The position numbers and the translations under genes are program-made. The notes beneath the pieces are model-generated. The model worked only from the letters and a program-made list of their open reading frames with translations, was not told the origin of the DNA and did not search any database. Below, piece by piece: positions 1-12,368 of a stretch of DNA of 64,000 nucleotides (within the stretch, counting starts at the first letter, position 1; the number at the start of each line of letters is the position of its first letter). The stretch comes from Fereydounia khargensis (taxonomy: Eukaryota; Basidiomycota; Ustilaginomycetes; Urocystidales; Fereydouniaceae), in contig JAOCZO010000031.1 in the NCBI GenBank assembly GCA_026413255.1, positions 51,699 to 115,698 of the forward strand, in the 5' to 3' direction.

Positions 1-284
1 AGCGAGAAGAAAGCGCAGAAGTGGGCAAGACGAGAAGGTTGTGAGTGCAATGCAGTCACATGCACCCGGAGCAGCAAAAGATACACTGGCCGAGAGCACC
101 GGGTAGCCACAGTAGCCACAATGACTCGGAATCCAACAACGCAACCTTTCCTCAACCTGACAGTCACTCGCGCAGCTCTTTTTCTCCTCCTGACCACAAC
201 CACAACCAAATACTCGACCATCGCCAGCAACCAGCAACCAGCTTGGGACCTTCTGTAACTCACCCTCTCCTCTCTACTCGTGAC
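1..284. other. upstream region of STR2, window edge
   Basis: This is the 5' flank of the STR2-like gene. An in-frame ATG exists at 45, but the reading frame between it and 285 is low in recognisable protein features and rich in His, Ser and Pro. I therefore treat it as 5' UTR/promoter. No clear TATA box was seen. Confidence 0.4.
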
Positions 285-2647
285 ATGTCTCAGGCAACGA
301 CCGAGTCGAGCGTCACCGCCAATGGCAACCCGATCAAGCGCGACTTTGCCGTAGGCACCTCCATTCCGGCCAATCTTCCCCATGCTGTGTCCGTCTCGCT
401 CCCTCTTTGGAAGGACAATGTCGACTACGAGGAGGGTCGTCTGGCCCAAGTCATGGAGACTGGATACCCACGCTTCTTTGTCCACCGATCTATCCAGAAG
501 GTGAGTCCTGTCTCTCACTCCTCTCAACTCCTCCTTACTCACCCCTTCTTTTCCGCCTACCGCATCTACAGCTCGCCGCTCAAGTGACCAAAAAGTTTGC
601 CAGGCCTGATGAGCAGTGCTTCCTCTTTCCCACCGCGGCTGTAGCCGACCGCTGCCGTGCCTTCATGAAGGATCAGCACGCCAAGCTCCACCCACAGGAC
701 GCATCGCTTCCCGTCCGCATTGTCCGCTTCTCCATTCTAGGGTCCAACTCCTCTGACTCGCCCTTGGACTCGCCACAGCTTGACAGCTCCATCTCGTCTC
801 TACCACCTCAGGATCATACCCCAGGCTCGTCTACCAGCCATCAGCAGTATATTTTCATAGTCTTCTTCCCCGCCCCTGCCTTCGCCCTGGCAAAGGCCTT
901 CTGGCAACATACCGGAGATGGTATCTCCAGTCGCAGAGCTGAACGGTGTCTTCAGCTTATGGAGCAAAACGGTAGCCTGGACGATGAGACCGCTGGTCCC
1001 GACAATGCATCCCTCTCCTCTTCCCAAATCCTCGCTGCTGAACCCTCCAAGGCACCAACCTCGGGAAAGCGCTTTTACAACCGATACGCCAGAAACGGCT
1101 CTGTCACAGGCACTAACTTTACGCCTACAGTCAGTGCTAGCAGTAGCAACAGCAACAGCACTGCCGCTAACTTTCACACTCCCACCTCAAATGCGAACCC
1201 GAACGGTAGCAACACCCCTTATGACGGCTCCCCCATGGCAGCATACTTGTCCTCCCTCCCGTCATCTTCCAGCTGGACAGAGAGTGAAATGATCACACCA
1301 GACACAGTCACCTACCTTGAGGAGCGATATGGCCGCAATCTGCCACTTGATGTCGCCCCTCAGGCCAAGCGCGCTCTCCGAAGGCGCATCGCTGGTACGC
1401 TTCTCGCCGATCGCGAAGACCAATATCAACCTGGTGGCGAGGCCACTGACGAGGCAGTTGCAGAGACCTCGCGTTCTGGTACGGGCGTCAGTGAGCATGA
1501 CGTCTACTTGTTCCCTTCGGGCATGTCTTCCATCTTTCATGCACACCAAGTCGCCATGATCCACCGCAATCTTGGCCGCCAGAATGACGAGACTGACGGA
1601 GTTGAAGGCGGCTCGGCCGCGCTACAGCACAAGACTCGCATGGGCAAAAGTGTCTGCTTTGGATTTCCCTACACCGACACGCTCAAGATCTTGCAAAAGT
1701 GGGGGCCTGGATGTCACTTCTTCGGCAATGGTCTGGATTCAGACCTCGACCAATTCGAGAAGTTGCTCCAAGACGAAGAAGAGCAGCGGGCATCGGCGGT
1801 CAACGAGGATGACGCCCCGGCCCCCATCCTTGCTCTGTTCTGCGAATTCCCTTCCAACCCATTACTGCGCAGCCCTGACCTGCCCCGTATTCGCAAACTT
1901 GCTGACAAGTACGGCTTCCTCGTAGTCGTCGACGAGACGATCGGTAACTTTGTCAACGTGGAGGTCCTGCCCTACGCCGACCTACTCGTTTCGTCGCTCA
2001 CCAAAGTCTTTTCTGGCGATGCAAACGTGATGGGTGGATCGATGGTACTCAACCCCAAGGGTCCCCATGCTTCTGCACTGCGCCGGGTGCTTGAGATGCA
2101 TTATGAAGACACCTTCTTCGACGAGGATGCCCTGTTCCTCGAGCGCAACTCGCGTGACTTTGTCAAGCGTGTGGTACAGATTGATCGCAACACCCGTGCA
2201 CTGACAGCCATGTTGCAGGCCGAGGCTCAAGGCAGGGGCAAATTGCCTGGTGGAGTGATCAAGAATGTCTTTTACCCACAATTTGTTGCACGGGACAACT
2301 ACGAAAAGTGTCGACGTCGCAAGCCACTCGTTCCAACCGCGGAGGAGATGGAGCACGAGGGGGGAGGCTATGGTGGGCTCTTTTCGCTCACCTTCCACTC
2401 GATTGCTGCCTCCCAAGCTTTCTACGACACACTCAAGTGCGCCAAAGGCCCATCTCTGGGAACAAACTACACTCTTGCCAGCCCATACACCATCCTTGCT
2501 CACTACGGTGAATTGGACTGGGCCGAACAGTTTGGCGTAGACCGCGGCCTCGTTCGCGTCAGTGTTGGGCTCGAGAGTACCGAGGATCTCGTCGAGATGT
2601 TTTCCGAGTCTGTCAAGTCGGCTGCCCGAGCCGTGGGCAAGCTTTGA
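285..2647 (+). CDS. STR2: cystathionine gamma-synthase (PLP enzyme)
   Basis: Two exons, 285-500 and 572-2647, joined in phase, give 763 residues. The 71-nt intron has GTGAG and TACAG ends. The C-terminal half is a Cys/Met-metabolism PLP-dependent fold: the segment DLLVSSLTKVFSGDANVMGG carries the expected Schiff-base lysine at about residue 550, preceded by VVVDETIGNF, the cofactor-binding Asp region. Enzymes of this family condense an activated homoserine with cysteine to form cystathionine, linking cysteine to methionine synthesis in the cytosol. The fungal Str2 branch has a long N-terminal extension, also present here. A low-complexity Ser/Asn/Thr insert (about residues 260-330) makes this protein longer than yeast Str2 (about 640). 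The upstream ATG at 45 was rejected because conserved residues begin only after 285. It converges with SNT1. Family assignment is strong; Str2 versus Str2-like paralogue is inferred. Confidence 0.88.
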
Positions 2648-2909
2648 AGCAATTCATCGCACTCTACCGTTATCGTCCGTGACTTTTCTTGCGTCTGTGT
2701 AGCTTAAACTTGGATGACACACAGTGGGAAACAGACATGCCGAGATCAAGAATCTCTTTCAAGAGACACGATCAATGGCAGCGCTCACTGGGAAACGCTT
2801 TTCTGTCTTTGCGCACTCTTTCTTCCACTCATCATCCATTCTAGGTGTACATGTGCTGTGAACATATATAGAGTACATTCCAATGCAGAAACAGAAAGAT
2901 AGGAGGCCG

Positions 2910-2944
<35 letters not shown>

Positions 2945-2956
2945 CAGTAGCACCAA
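2648..2956. other. intergenic region between convergent genes
   Basis: About 310 nt between the stop codons of STR2 and SNT1. It holds both 3' UTRs and a (GA)n microsatellite immediately before the SNT1 stop. No further gene was seen. Confidence 0.7.
2913..2942. repeat. (GA)15 microsatellite
   Basis: An uninterrupted GA dinucleotide run of about 30 nt sits between the two convergent gene ends, only 14 nt beyond the SNT1 stop codon. Confidence 0.95.
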
Positions 2957-5900
2957 TCATCGCTCCATGTCACGCTGATGCTGGTGCTGGTGCTGACTTT
3001 GCTGATGCTGCTGCCACCGCTGCTCTTCTGCCGTCAGAGGCCGCATCGAGCGTGAAGGCGTTCCGATCGAACGCGAGATGGGACTTGCGCTTCCGCTTCC
3101 GGCCCCTCCACCGCCAGCGCCAGCGCTGCTTGGACCGACAATCGGTGGGAGCCCCCGACCCGCAGAGGTCGAAAGAGGTGGAAGCGTTGGAGCCCCACCT
3201 CGTCCATACATGCCGGATCCGTACGAAGTGTATGGATTGCTAGTTGAACGATACGTGTTGCCTGTTGAGTATGGCCCCGAGCCCAGCGAGCCGTAACCTG
3301 GAGGCGTTCCCACGCCGGCAGACGATGACGGGCCCGGAGACCCCGTAACGCGATGCCACCGTCCATCAGGCGGCGAACGATCCGAATGACCACTGGCGCT
3401 TGGGCCATAGCCAGATGCCAGGAGGGGCCGTGGTCGAGCCGAGAGGGTTGCGCCTGGTTCACGAGAATAGATCGAAGATGGACCAGGGGAGGCAGAGTAC
3501 CTCTGGTAAGGCATCATTGACGGGTACGACGGGGCTGCCGAGGATGCACGCTCAAATGCTGGCGATCTTCGAGAAACATCCACATCGTCCACAGGCGAAT
3601 GTGGGCCGGCTGGCGCGCTTGAGCCGCTGGAGCTGCGGTATTCACCTCCTGGTGGCCCGTATCGACTCCCCGCAGGCGTGCCACGAGAGTCAACAATACT
3701 TGGTGATGGTAACGCCGGCTGGAGGGCACGATGCGGTGGCGCACCAGGTGACTGCGTAGCGTAGCGGGGAGGTCCTCCGTATGCCGCTGAGCCCCTTTCA
3801 GACTGGAACGCAGAAGGTGGTGGCATCGTCGAGTATCCATGTGCCGGGTTCGGCTGTCGCTGCACTCCGAAAGCCTCGTACTTCCTGGCCCCAAACCCGT
3901 CACGGCTTTCCAGGAGCCCACCTTGCATCTCGTCGATCCGATCAGCCGTTCTCGGCCGCTCGTCCCTTACCTCGTATCCTGCTCGGTCGCCAGGGTTGTC
4001 CAACCCGCTGCGAGCGTCTCCAGACCACTCGTGGATCGAGCCGCGTCTCTTGCTTCGCACTTCACGGGGATCCTCCTCATTCAGCAGGCTATTGATCTGC
4101 AGTCCTCGGTATCCCGCTGGAGGAGGCGAGGCGCTTGTCCGCCCTTCATTACCCGCCTGCATAGAGGCAGGGGCAGCCGAAGTTGCTCGTGGTGCCCCAG
4201 CGATAGTACCAAAGTAGCCGCCGCTTCGATCCGTTTCTGGTGCTGTTGCAGGCCCAACACCTGCAAAGGTAACAGGCGCAGGCGACGGTCCTCGACCATG
4301 CGTTTGCGGAGCCACACCAGTGAACTTTTGTCGCGCGAAAGCTGAAGCGGCCTTTTCCCTTTCCTCCAGCGGGAGCTCAGCATTCTGGTCGGCAAGACTG
4401 GCAGCCTCAACAAAGTCGGGCTCGGCGGCGTTACGAGCAAAGTAGTTCCTCGCCTGTGCTGCCGATTTCTGCGACAGAGTCGAAGAGATGGCATCCCAAT
4501 TCTTGCCATGCAGAGCCAACGAGCGCAAGAACTCGGACCTTTCGGCCACCGACCAGTATGACGAAGTGGGCTGTCGGGTCTTGGTTTTGCCTCCCGCTGC
4601 ATCTCCTTCTTGGCCCTCACCTGCTTGACCCTTTCGCCGTCTTTTTGGTGCTTTCGGTCCATCAGCCTCAGTTGGTCCAGCACCTGAGCCAGTCTCCGGA
4701 GCTGTTGCAGATGGTGCAGAGCCACCAAACATACCGGCAAGAGCGCCTAGAGCCTCGGCGGCTGCAAGGTCGCTTTCGGCCCTGTTGACATGAAGAGAAG
4801 ACGGGAGCGACTGCTCCGAAGCTTGATGCGAGGGTGGCTGCTGATGCTGATGCTGATGATGCTGTTGCGACTGTGATTGGGGCGCCTGGAGAGGAGGTAG
4901 TGGCGGGAGGGCCGCCGGTTTGAGTGAGGGAGATGTCTTAACGATAGGCGGCTGCACTTGTGCCCCTGGCTGGCTGCCAGCAAATTCAGACGTAACGTCT
5001 TGGTTGGTGACATCTGTGCCCGGTACAGGAGTCGCGACTGCGGCTGCGGTGACAGCAGGTGCAGCGACTCCCTCTCCGCTTGCGCGCCGGGAGCCACCTT
5101 TTCCTCGCCTCGACTTGTCACCTTCGGTCTTGACCCTCTTCGACTTGTTACTCGACCGCTTCTTATCAGAGCTGCGTTGCGCCTGTTCGGAATCTGGACG
5201 GCTCGCGGGAAGGTCTTCGTCAGCGGCACGTTTCCTCCCGCCACTCGATTCTTCGTCGGCACCGGACGAAGCGTGCGCTTCATTCTGGGCGGAAGCAAGT
5301 CTCGACCGCCCGCCTCGCCGAGAAGCGTTGCTCGCAGTCGTTGCGGTCGCTTCGCCTCTCGTGCCGACATCCGCAGGAGCATCCAATGGCGAGGGGGCAC
5401 CATTGTCGTCGTCCTCCACCTCGTCTGCAGTGGTGGGCTTCAAATCGGCCATGAGCGCGCTGCCTTTGGCCTTCTTAGGCTTGACCCGAGCCTTGCGTTT
5501 CCGTTCTCGGTTTCGCGAAGCGGCCAAAGCCTTGAAGTCGTTCTCTGGGTTCTTTTTGTTGAGATAGTAATACGCAACACATTGATTGGGCGTCTTGTCC
5601 GGCAGCGCCTGCGCAATCTTGCCAAACTGCTTGGGCCAGAGAGCATACCGACGCGCAAAGATGGCCTTCTCCTCCTCTGACCAATGGTCGGGGTCAAAGT
5701 CAGAAAGGTAAAATTCGACGGGATCCGCAACAAAGCCATTCGAGTCGTCGTACTCGAGCTTCAGAGGCTTGTTGCTGTCCGGATCGAGTTCCATGTCTGG
5801 GGCAGTGGCGGTGGTGCGAGCTGCGCGCATGTTGGGGTCTTGCATATCTGCATTCTCCAGGGATGCTAAGATTTCGAGGAACTCGGCCTCAGATCGAACC

Positions 5901-8900
5901 GCGTCACCAAAGCCAGCAAAACCAGTCGGGTTGTTTCTGCGGTTAGCCCGACCAGTCATGAAACTGCCGCTTCCTCCTCCGCCTCCGCCAGCACCAGGTC
6001 CTCCGCCACCGCCGCTGGCTCCCCCGACGCCACCAAGAGCCGCACCGCCCATGTCATCAGAAGGAAGCCCACCAGGTGTACCCAAAGGTGTGTTTGGCAT
6101 TGGCCGCCTCTGCATCTCACGCCGCTCAATGATGCGATCAAGACGAGCACAGTGCGCCTGCCATTCCTGGTTGATGGTTCGGTACTGCTGCTTGAGTTGG
6201 TCGATCTTTCCGTTGAGCCGCTTGCGCTTGGACAAAAGGTGATCGGTGAGCACTGAGCGCATTCGAGCTAAATCCTTGTCATCCTCTTCACGCCACAAAG
6301 GCCTAAGCTCGCTGACAAGCAGAGGCACCCCGTGAACGCGAGCGTGTAGCTGCGAGAGCGTCGTCATGTTGGCCATCCTCTGGTTGTCTCGGATGACTTG
6401 CGAGCAGTCACGCTCTGATAAGGGCGTCTCGAGAATGACTTTTCTTGCCGATGATCTCGCTGCACGCTCTCTTTCTGCTTCCGTTCGTGGAGTGTACAAC
6501 GGAGCTTCAGCCTGATCCAGAGTCTCGTCGTCGAGTCCAGGTAGGCGAAGGGGAGGCCGTCGTGTCTTGGACTTTTGCTGCGCCTCTTCCATGATGTCAG
6601 CCTGGGCGACCGCAGCCTCACGCTCGAGAGCAGGATCTTTTAGAATTATACCAGCGTCCTCAGGAGCGGGGATTGCCACTGTAGCGACGGGCTCCAACTC
6701 TGGCTTTGATGGATTGAAGGGGGTCTCATTCTCGGCTCGGGCCAGTTCAGGAGCAGACTGGAGAGTCGTAGCGGAATCGTTGCTGGCAGCTTTCGATTGC
6801 GCTTCCTCGTCGGGAGCCCTCCTAGGTTCGGATATGGATTGGTCCGTCTCAAGCTCCTGGCCGCCAGAGACCTGAACGGACTGGCTAATGGCGATTCTGG
6901 ATTCGGTAAGGTCGGCACGTGGCTCAGCTTGCGCGGCCTTTTCGTCCGACGGCTCAATGACCATGTCAACGTCGGTGTCGCGCTCGATCTTGACTTGAGC
7001 ATTTGATTCCGAAGATGTTAGAGCAGATGCGTCATCGGCTGCTCGGGATCGAGTGTCAACAGCATCCGACTGGGCAGCAGGCTGAGAAGAGAGCGTGATT
7101 GTTCCGTCATGGTCTGCTGCTGTTTCGCCGGAAGACATTGGCTCATCCCTGAGAGATTCGGGCGCATGGGAACGTGGCCTCGTTTCGTCTTTTTCCATCG
7201 ATTCGACTTGCTCCTTTTCCCTTTTCCTCTCCTTTTCCTCGTCGCGAGCGTAATTTTCGATGGTTGGAGCATCTACAGCCTGGGCTAGGCTCGAAGCTGC
7301 GGGCAAGGTGACTGAGGTTGTAGGGACTGATGCCTTGTCGTCTGAAGCAGAACGCGAACCCAGTTCCTCGTCCTTGCTTTCCGTGACCTCTTGCGTGATC
7401 GGCTCCTCCGTGGGTTTTGGCGGAGGAGATGTCTCTTTCAGGTCCTCGACCCGATCAGAATCGACCAGAGTTGGCCGCGCCTCCGAGCCGGCGGATACTG
7501 CTTCTTTGTCAGATCCGGGGTCAGTTTCGGGCAGAAGTGCGACAGAAGGTGCGACGGAAGGTGCGACAGGCGCGGGATGGTTGAGCCCTTCTCCATCTTG
7601 TTCCTTCTTAATCACTACTTGTGAGTCACTTTCGTCGGGAACTTGGCGTGGCTCAGTATCCTGAGGTGCACGTTCAGATGGGGTTGTCTCTAGGCCTACA
7701 CCTGCTTGGTCGGGTTTCATCGAGTCTGGCGCCGGTTCCGTTGCCGAGCTGAGTTGTGAAAGTTCCTGCGCAGGCTGGTCGGCAGACTTTCTCGCTGTCG
7801 GACTAGATGGACCAGCTCGATCGCGATGTTCCTCTCCTTTGGACGCGTCCGGCATGGGACGATCTGGAACGTTGTTCGTCGCAGGAGCGGGGCTTGACGA
7901 TTCGGGGCGAGCGCTTGCTGATGTAGCGTCGGAGCGCCTCGGTACGCGGGGGCTTCGGGCACGACTGTCGTCGCTCGGTCTTGCTGGGGATTGTCGTGGA
8001 TTTGCGATTCTGGTTTCGCGGGGGGACGCATCACGACTCTTTTGTTCGCCCTTGTCAGAGTGCGTAGCAGAACCAGCGTACGATGACGTTCGTCGAGGTT
8101 CGTCCTTGCTACGAGCGGGAGGAGATGGCCGCGGTCTGTAGAGCGAGATCAATGTGGGGCACAAGTCAGCACAAAGTCAGAGAGGTACAACCGGAGAGGG
8201 ACATGGCAAGACCACTTACTTTTCAGATGGACGACGGTAGGATTCATTCGTTCCAGGTGCCGAAGGTGCCGAATCTGACTCGAAGAGTCGGCGATCACGT
8301 CCATCGCGAGCATCGCGTGATACGCCACTGCCGCTATCGGACGATCGGCTGCCCCACTGCCTCCAGCCGCCATGGGCAGGAGCTGCGGCAGACCAAGCGC
8401 GGGCATCACGGGGATGCATACGCTCTCGTTCCCACTCTCTTTCGCGCTCGTACTCGCGCTCGCGACTGTTCGGGGAGAGAGGTCGCATAGAGGCATAGTC
8501 CGCTCGGTCAGCGGCGTACTTGGATGCAGCGTAGGCGGCATGCTCCCTCTCAAGCTCGCGATATCGGTATGCCTCGCGTTCGCGTTCAATGCTCCATTCA
8601 CGCTCACGCTCGCGCTCCCACTCGCGATCCCTCTCACGAATGGCGCCAGGTCGATACGTATCAGAGGCGCGGCCAGGTGGGCGAGAGGTGGCGGAGGCAG
8701 CGCTGAAGCTGGCACGGCTAGAGGGGGCGTATGTATCACTCCTGGCGGGGTCGCGGTGTGTGCTGGAATAGGGATAGGATGATGCGGTAGCGTACGGCGA
8801 TGAGGCTTCGGGTGGGTAGGGATAAGACAGCCGTGAGGAGGCGTAGGCGGAACGGGAAGGGCCTGGCGACAGCTCGTAGTATCGGTCACGATCACGGTCA

Positions 8901-9211
8901 CGGTCACGGTCGCGATCCCGGTCAGCATAAGCGGCACGCGGTGATGTGGACCGAGACGCTGGACGCCTGATGCGAGGATTGTTGCTGGATTCCTCCTCTA
9001 TTTGACCTTCCTCGGTGAGGTGTAGCATGCCCTCTTCCTCTTCGTCCTCATCGGCGCGTTGGTGGCCGGTGGAGGTCCTGGAGGAGAAAGCAGCACTGCG
9101 GGAGGAAGGATGATCATGGCGATAGTATGAGCTGCTGCCGTTCTGACTTGTCGAGGATGAGGAGCTGGCCGCTGGCTGCGTGATACTGTTTCTGGACGAA
9201 GCGCCGTCCAT
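2957..9211 (-). CDS. SNT1: SANT-domain corepressor, Snt1/N-CoR-like
   Basis: Two exons on the minus strand, 9211-8220 and 8135-2957, with an 84-nt intron (GTAAGT...CTACAG), encode about 2056 residues. Two Myb/SANT domains are clear: one at about residues 1140-1195 (FDPDHWSEEEKAIFARRY and PNQCVAYYYLNKK) and one at about 1518-1565 (SSYWSVAERSEFLRSLALHG). This pair, with the basic linker after the first, is typical of Snt1/N-CoR/SMRT proteins, the scaffold of the Set3 histone deacetylase complex. The role is therefore chromatin-bound repression in the nucleus (family inference). The rest is predicted disordered: an N-terminal Arg/Asp and Arg/Glu dipeptide tract, long acidic/Ser/Pro segments, a polyglycine linker before SANT1, and a Gln/His-rich tail. 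The start at 9211 is the first ATG of the open frame. Confidence 0.85.
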
Positions 9212-9620
9212 TTTGACAGTAACGGAAGGCAGGGACGGTGACCAGGTCAGACCTTTGTTCTAAGCTGTGTGAGAATGCCGCGTGTCGGGCAGCATTGGAG
9301 CAGGAAGGATACTGTGGGCGGACGTAGGCTGAGGTATATGGCGGTAAGGAGATGGCGACGACTGGAAGCGACGGAAAGAATAGAGGGTCTAGGTAAAAAG
9401 AATGAGAGAGGGAGGAGAGGAAGGGCCGATGGGCGAGACGTGGTCGACTGAGCCGTTCTTTCGGTTAGCCCGCCTGCACTTTCGACTCGGTCGCCTTTCA
9501 GAGTGTGGATGGATGCACTGCGCGTCTGTCTGTCAAGCCTGGCTAGTTCTCTCTTCGCTCTCTCTTCGCCCCGCGACTGCGCATCGCAAGTGCGAAAATA
9601 AAGTAAAAAGAAAAAAAATG
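9212..9620. other. intergenic, SNT1 promoter side
   Basis: About 410 nt between the SNT1 start and the tRNA gene. It includes the T-rich terminator tract of the tRNA (on its strand) next to 9620. No protein gene was seen. Confidence 0.6.
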
Positions 9621-9716
9621 TTCCCGGCCAGGGAATCGAACCCTGATCTTAGCAGAACCCTCAATGCTTTGCAGGCGTATGAGAGTGCTATATACTGACC
9701 ATTGTACTAACTGGGA
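9621..9716 (-). tRNA. tRNA-Glu (anticodon CTC), intron-containing
   Basis: A full cloverleaf folds on the minus strand. The acceptor stem is TCCCAGT/GCCGGGA and the discriminator is A. The D arm is GTAC...GTAT, the anticodon stem TAGCA/TGCTA, the variable loop AGAT, and the T arm CAGGG-TTCGATT-CCCTG. The anticodon loop reads CT-CTC-A and is interrupted after position 37 by a 24-nt intron at 9679-9656, the canonical site. The intron contains GAG, able to pair with the anticodon as splicing substrates require. Removing the intron leaves 72 nt. A run of T follows the 3' end, a Pol III terminator. Anticodon CTC reads codon GAG. One acceptor pair (A5-C68) is mismatched and the discriminator is A rather than the common G. 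Confidence 0.88.
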
Positions 9717-10719
<1,003 letters not shown>

Positions 10720-11573
10720 GTTGCTGATCGGTACAGATAGAAAACACGAGGAGGAAAAAAAGGCAGTCAGTCAACAAGTTCCGCACGCCCGGGGATGCGG
10801 AGTAAAGTTGAAATGAGCAAGGATCATCATCTCGAGTCTCATGAACAGGGCTTTGTTGCCCAGCTGAACCCTGATCCAATTCCAACGCCCTCCAAGCCGG
10901 AGTGACATCCAAAAGTCCCGACCGACGAGCAACAGGAGAAGCCCTCATGCGGTATTCTCTCCTTTCATCTCTCTTTCTCTTGTTTCTGCGCCATGAATGA
11001 CTCTTATATCTGGGACTCTTTGCTTTGCACGTGCTGAAGAGGAGCAAGGTCCGATCGATGGAGCCATACATCGGCGGTAACTGAAGGAGCGAACGGAGGC
11101 CGCAAACTCGAGGGGCTTGGTCATATTCGCATCGTCCTCGAGCGTTTTGACTTGTTGGCAAGGCCCAACAGAGACGAGCAAGTCATTTCTCCCAATTCAG
11201 AGACACGTATTCAAATACTTACGGAACTGATTACGGGTTGATGTCGTAAGGTGTTATCGGTGAGGCTGTGCTGGAAAGGCACAAGTAGGGCAGGTTGGCC
11301 TATGTGACAGTAGACACGGAATAAACGGGTGCCGACTGTCGAGCGGTTGTTTGCGTGGCAAAAAGTTGCACGGTTCTGCTGGCGATAGTGGTGTGTGATT
11401 GCGGGTGGTGATGGAGGTGACTATGGTAGATACGATAGCATGGGTGGAGCGTGAAGAGGCGCCAGCCAAAGTGGTATTACCAAGTGTATGCGGAACACGC
11501 CTCAGTCGCTCACTCGCTCACTTGCCCCTCTAGTCGGGCTGCGCCTGCTTGCTGAGCCTTGGTGGACTGGACA

Positions 11574-11609
11574 GGGCTGGGCTGGCCTGGGCTGGCCTGG
11601 GCTGGCCTG
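11574..11609. repeat. tandem repeat of GCTGGCCTGG, about 3.5 copies
   Basis: A decamer unit GCTGGCCTGG is repeated head-to-tail in noncoding sequence. Confidence 0.85.
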
Positions 11610-12292
11610 ATTTCGACTGGCAGACAGCCGTGGCCGATCGATCTACGAGCGTGGTCGCCCGTCCCACTGTTCCTCCCCCTTCCCTGCGCTCCCTTTGTCA
11701 ACCGCCCTTCTCGGCCGCGGTGAGTCCCTCACCAGTCAACAGTGATCGGTCGCGTGAGCAGAACTTTTTTACTCTCGCCTTTTTTCCACTCGCCGGAAGA
11801 ACCAGTCCTTTCTCGGCCGAATCGGTGAAACCACACCATGGAGGATCTGCAATTCGGAGATGGTGTCAGTCCGATCTCGGCAGTCTTGATCTCGGCAGTC
11901 CTGAATCGGGGGTCTTAATCTCGCTAGACGGCCTATGAAACAAGCGTCATCCACTAATTGAAATTGTCCCCCGTTTCCCCCCTACTTGCCTACTGCACCC
12001 GCAAGGGTAGCACATCTTAAACGATTAACAATACAGAGAAGATTAGCATTGCCTCAGCAGATGAATGGCACACTAGTACAGAAGGGTGTCCACTTCGGTG
12101 GATGTTATGTTTTTGCTGTTTTTGCTGTCTTTCGCAAGGAATGGCAATGGCAACCATGCGATAGAAACGATTTTCAGGAACAGATGGGGAGGCACCGGGC
12201 CGCGGCGCGCACGGGCTGGTGTTGCATGCATAGGCCGCACGCCGCTTGGGCTTGTCCATTCGCGCGATACATCTGATACTTCTAGATGGCAC

Positions 12293-12316
12293 TACTGTAC
12301 TGTACTGTACTGTACA
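12293..12316. repeat. (TACTG)n block, dispersed TACTGTAC motif
   Basis: Four to five copies of TACTG lie about 55 nt beyond the CAT2 stop codon. The same GTACTGTAC/GTACAGTAC sequence recurs in other intergenic regions of the window (see the findings). Confidence 0.9.
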
Positions 12317-12368
12317 TGTTCACGGGGGGAGAGGGGAGGGGGGGCTGGTTGGTACTGGTTACAGTGGG

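Larger units (their letters stand above)
10720..12368. other. intergenic, 1.65 kb, no gene seen
   Basis: This lies between the UBC4 start and the carnitine acetyltransferase stop. Short open frames here are low-complexity and lack splice-consistent structure. It contains a three-copy GCTGGCCTGG tandem and a (TACTG)n block. The first few hundred bases are the likely UBC4 promoter. Confidence 0.55.

Noticed and set aside
2714-2973. Small overlapping frames at the GA repeat
   Set aside because: Translations are repeat-driven (Ser-Leu or Arg-Glu runs) in the convergent 3' UTR zone.
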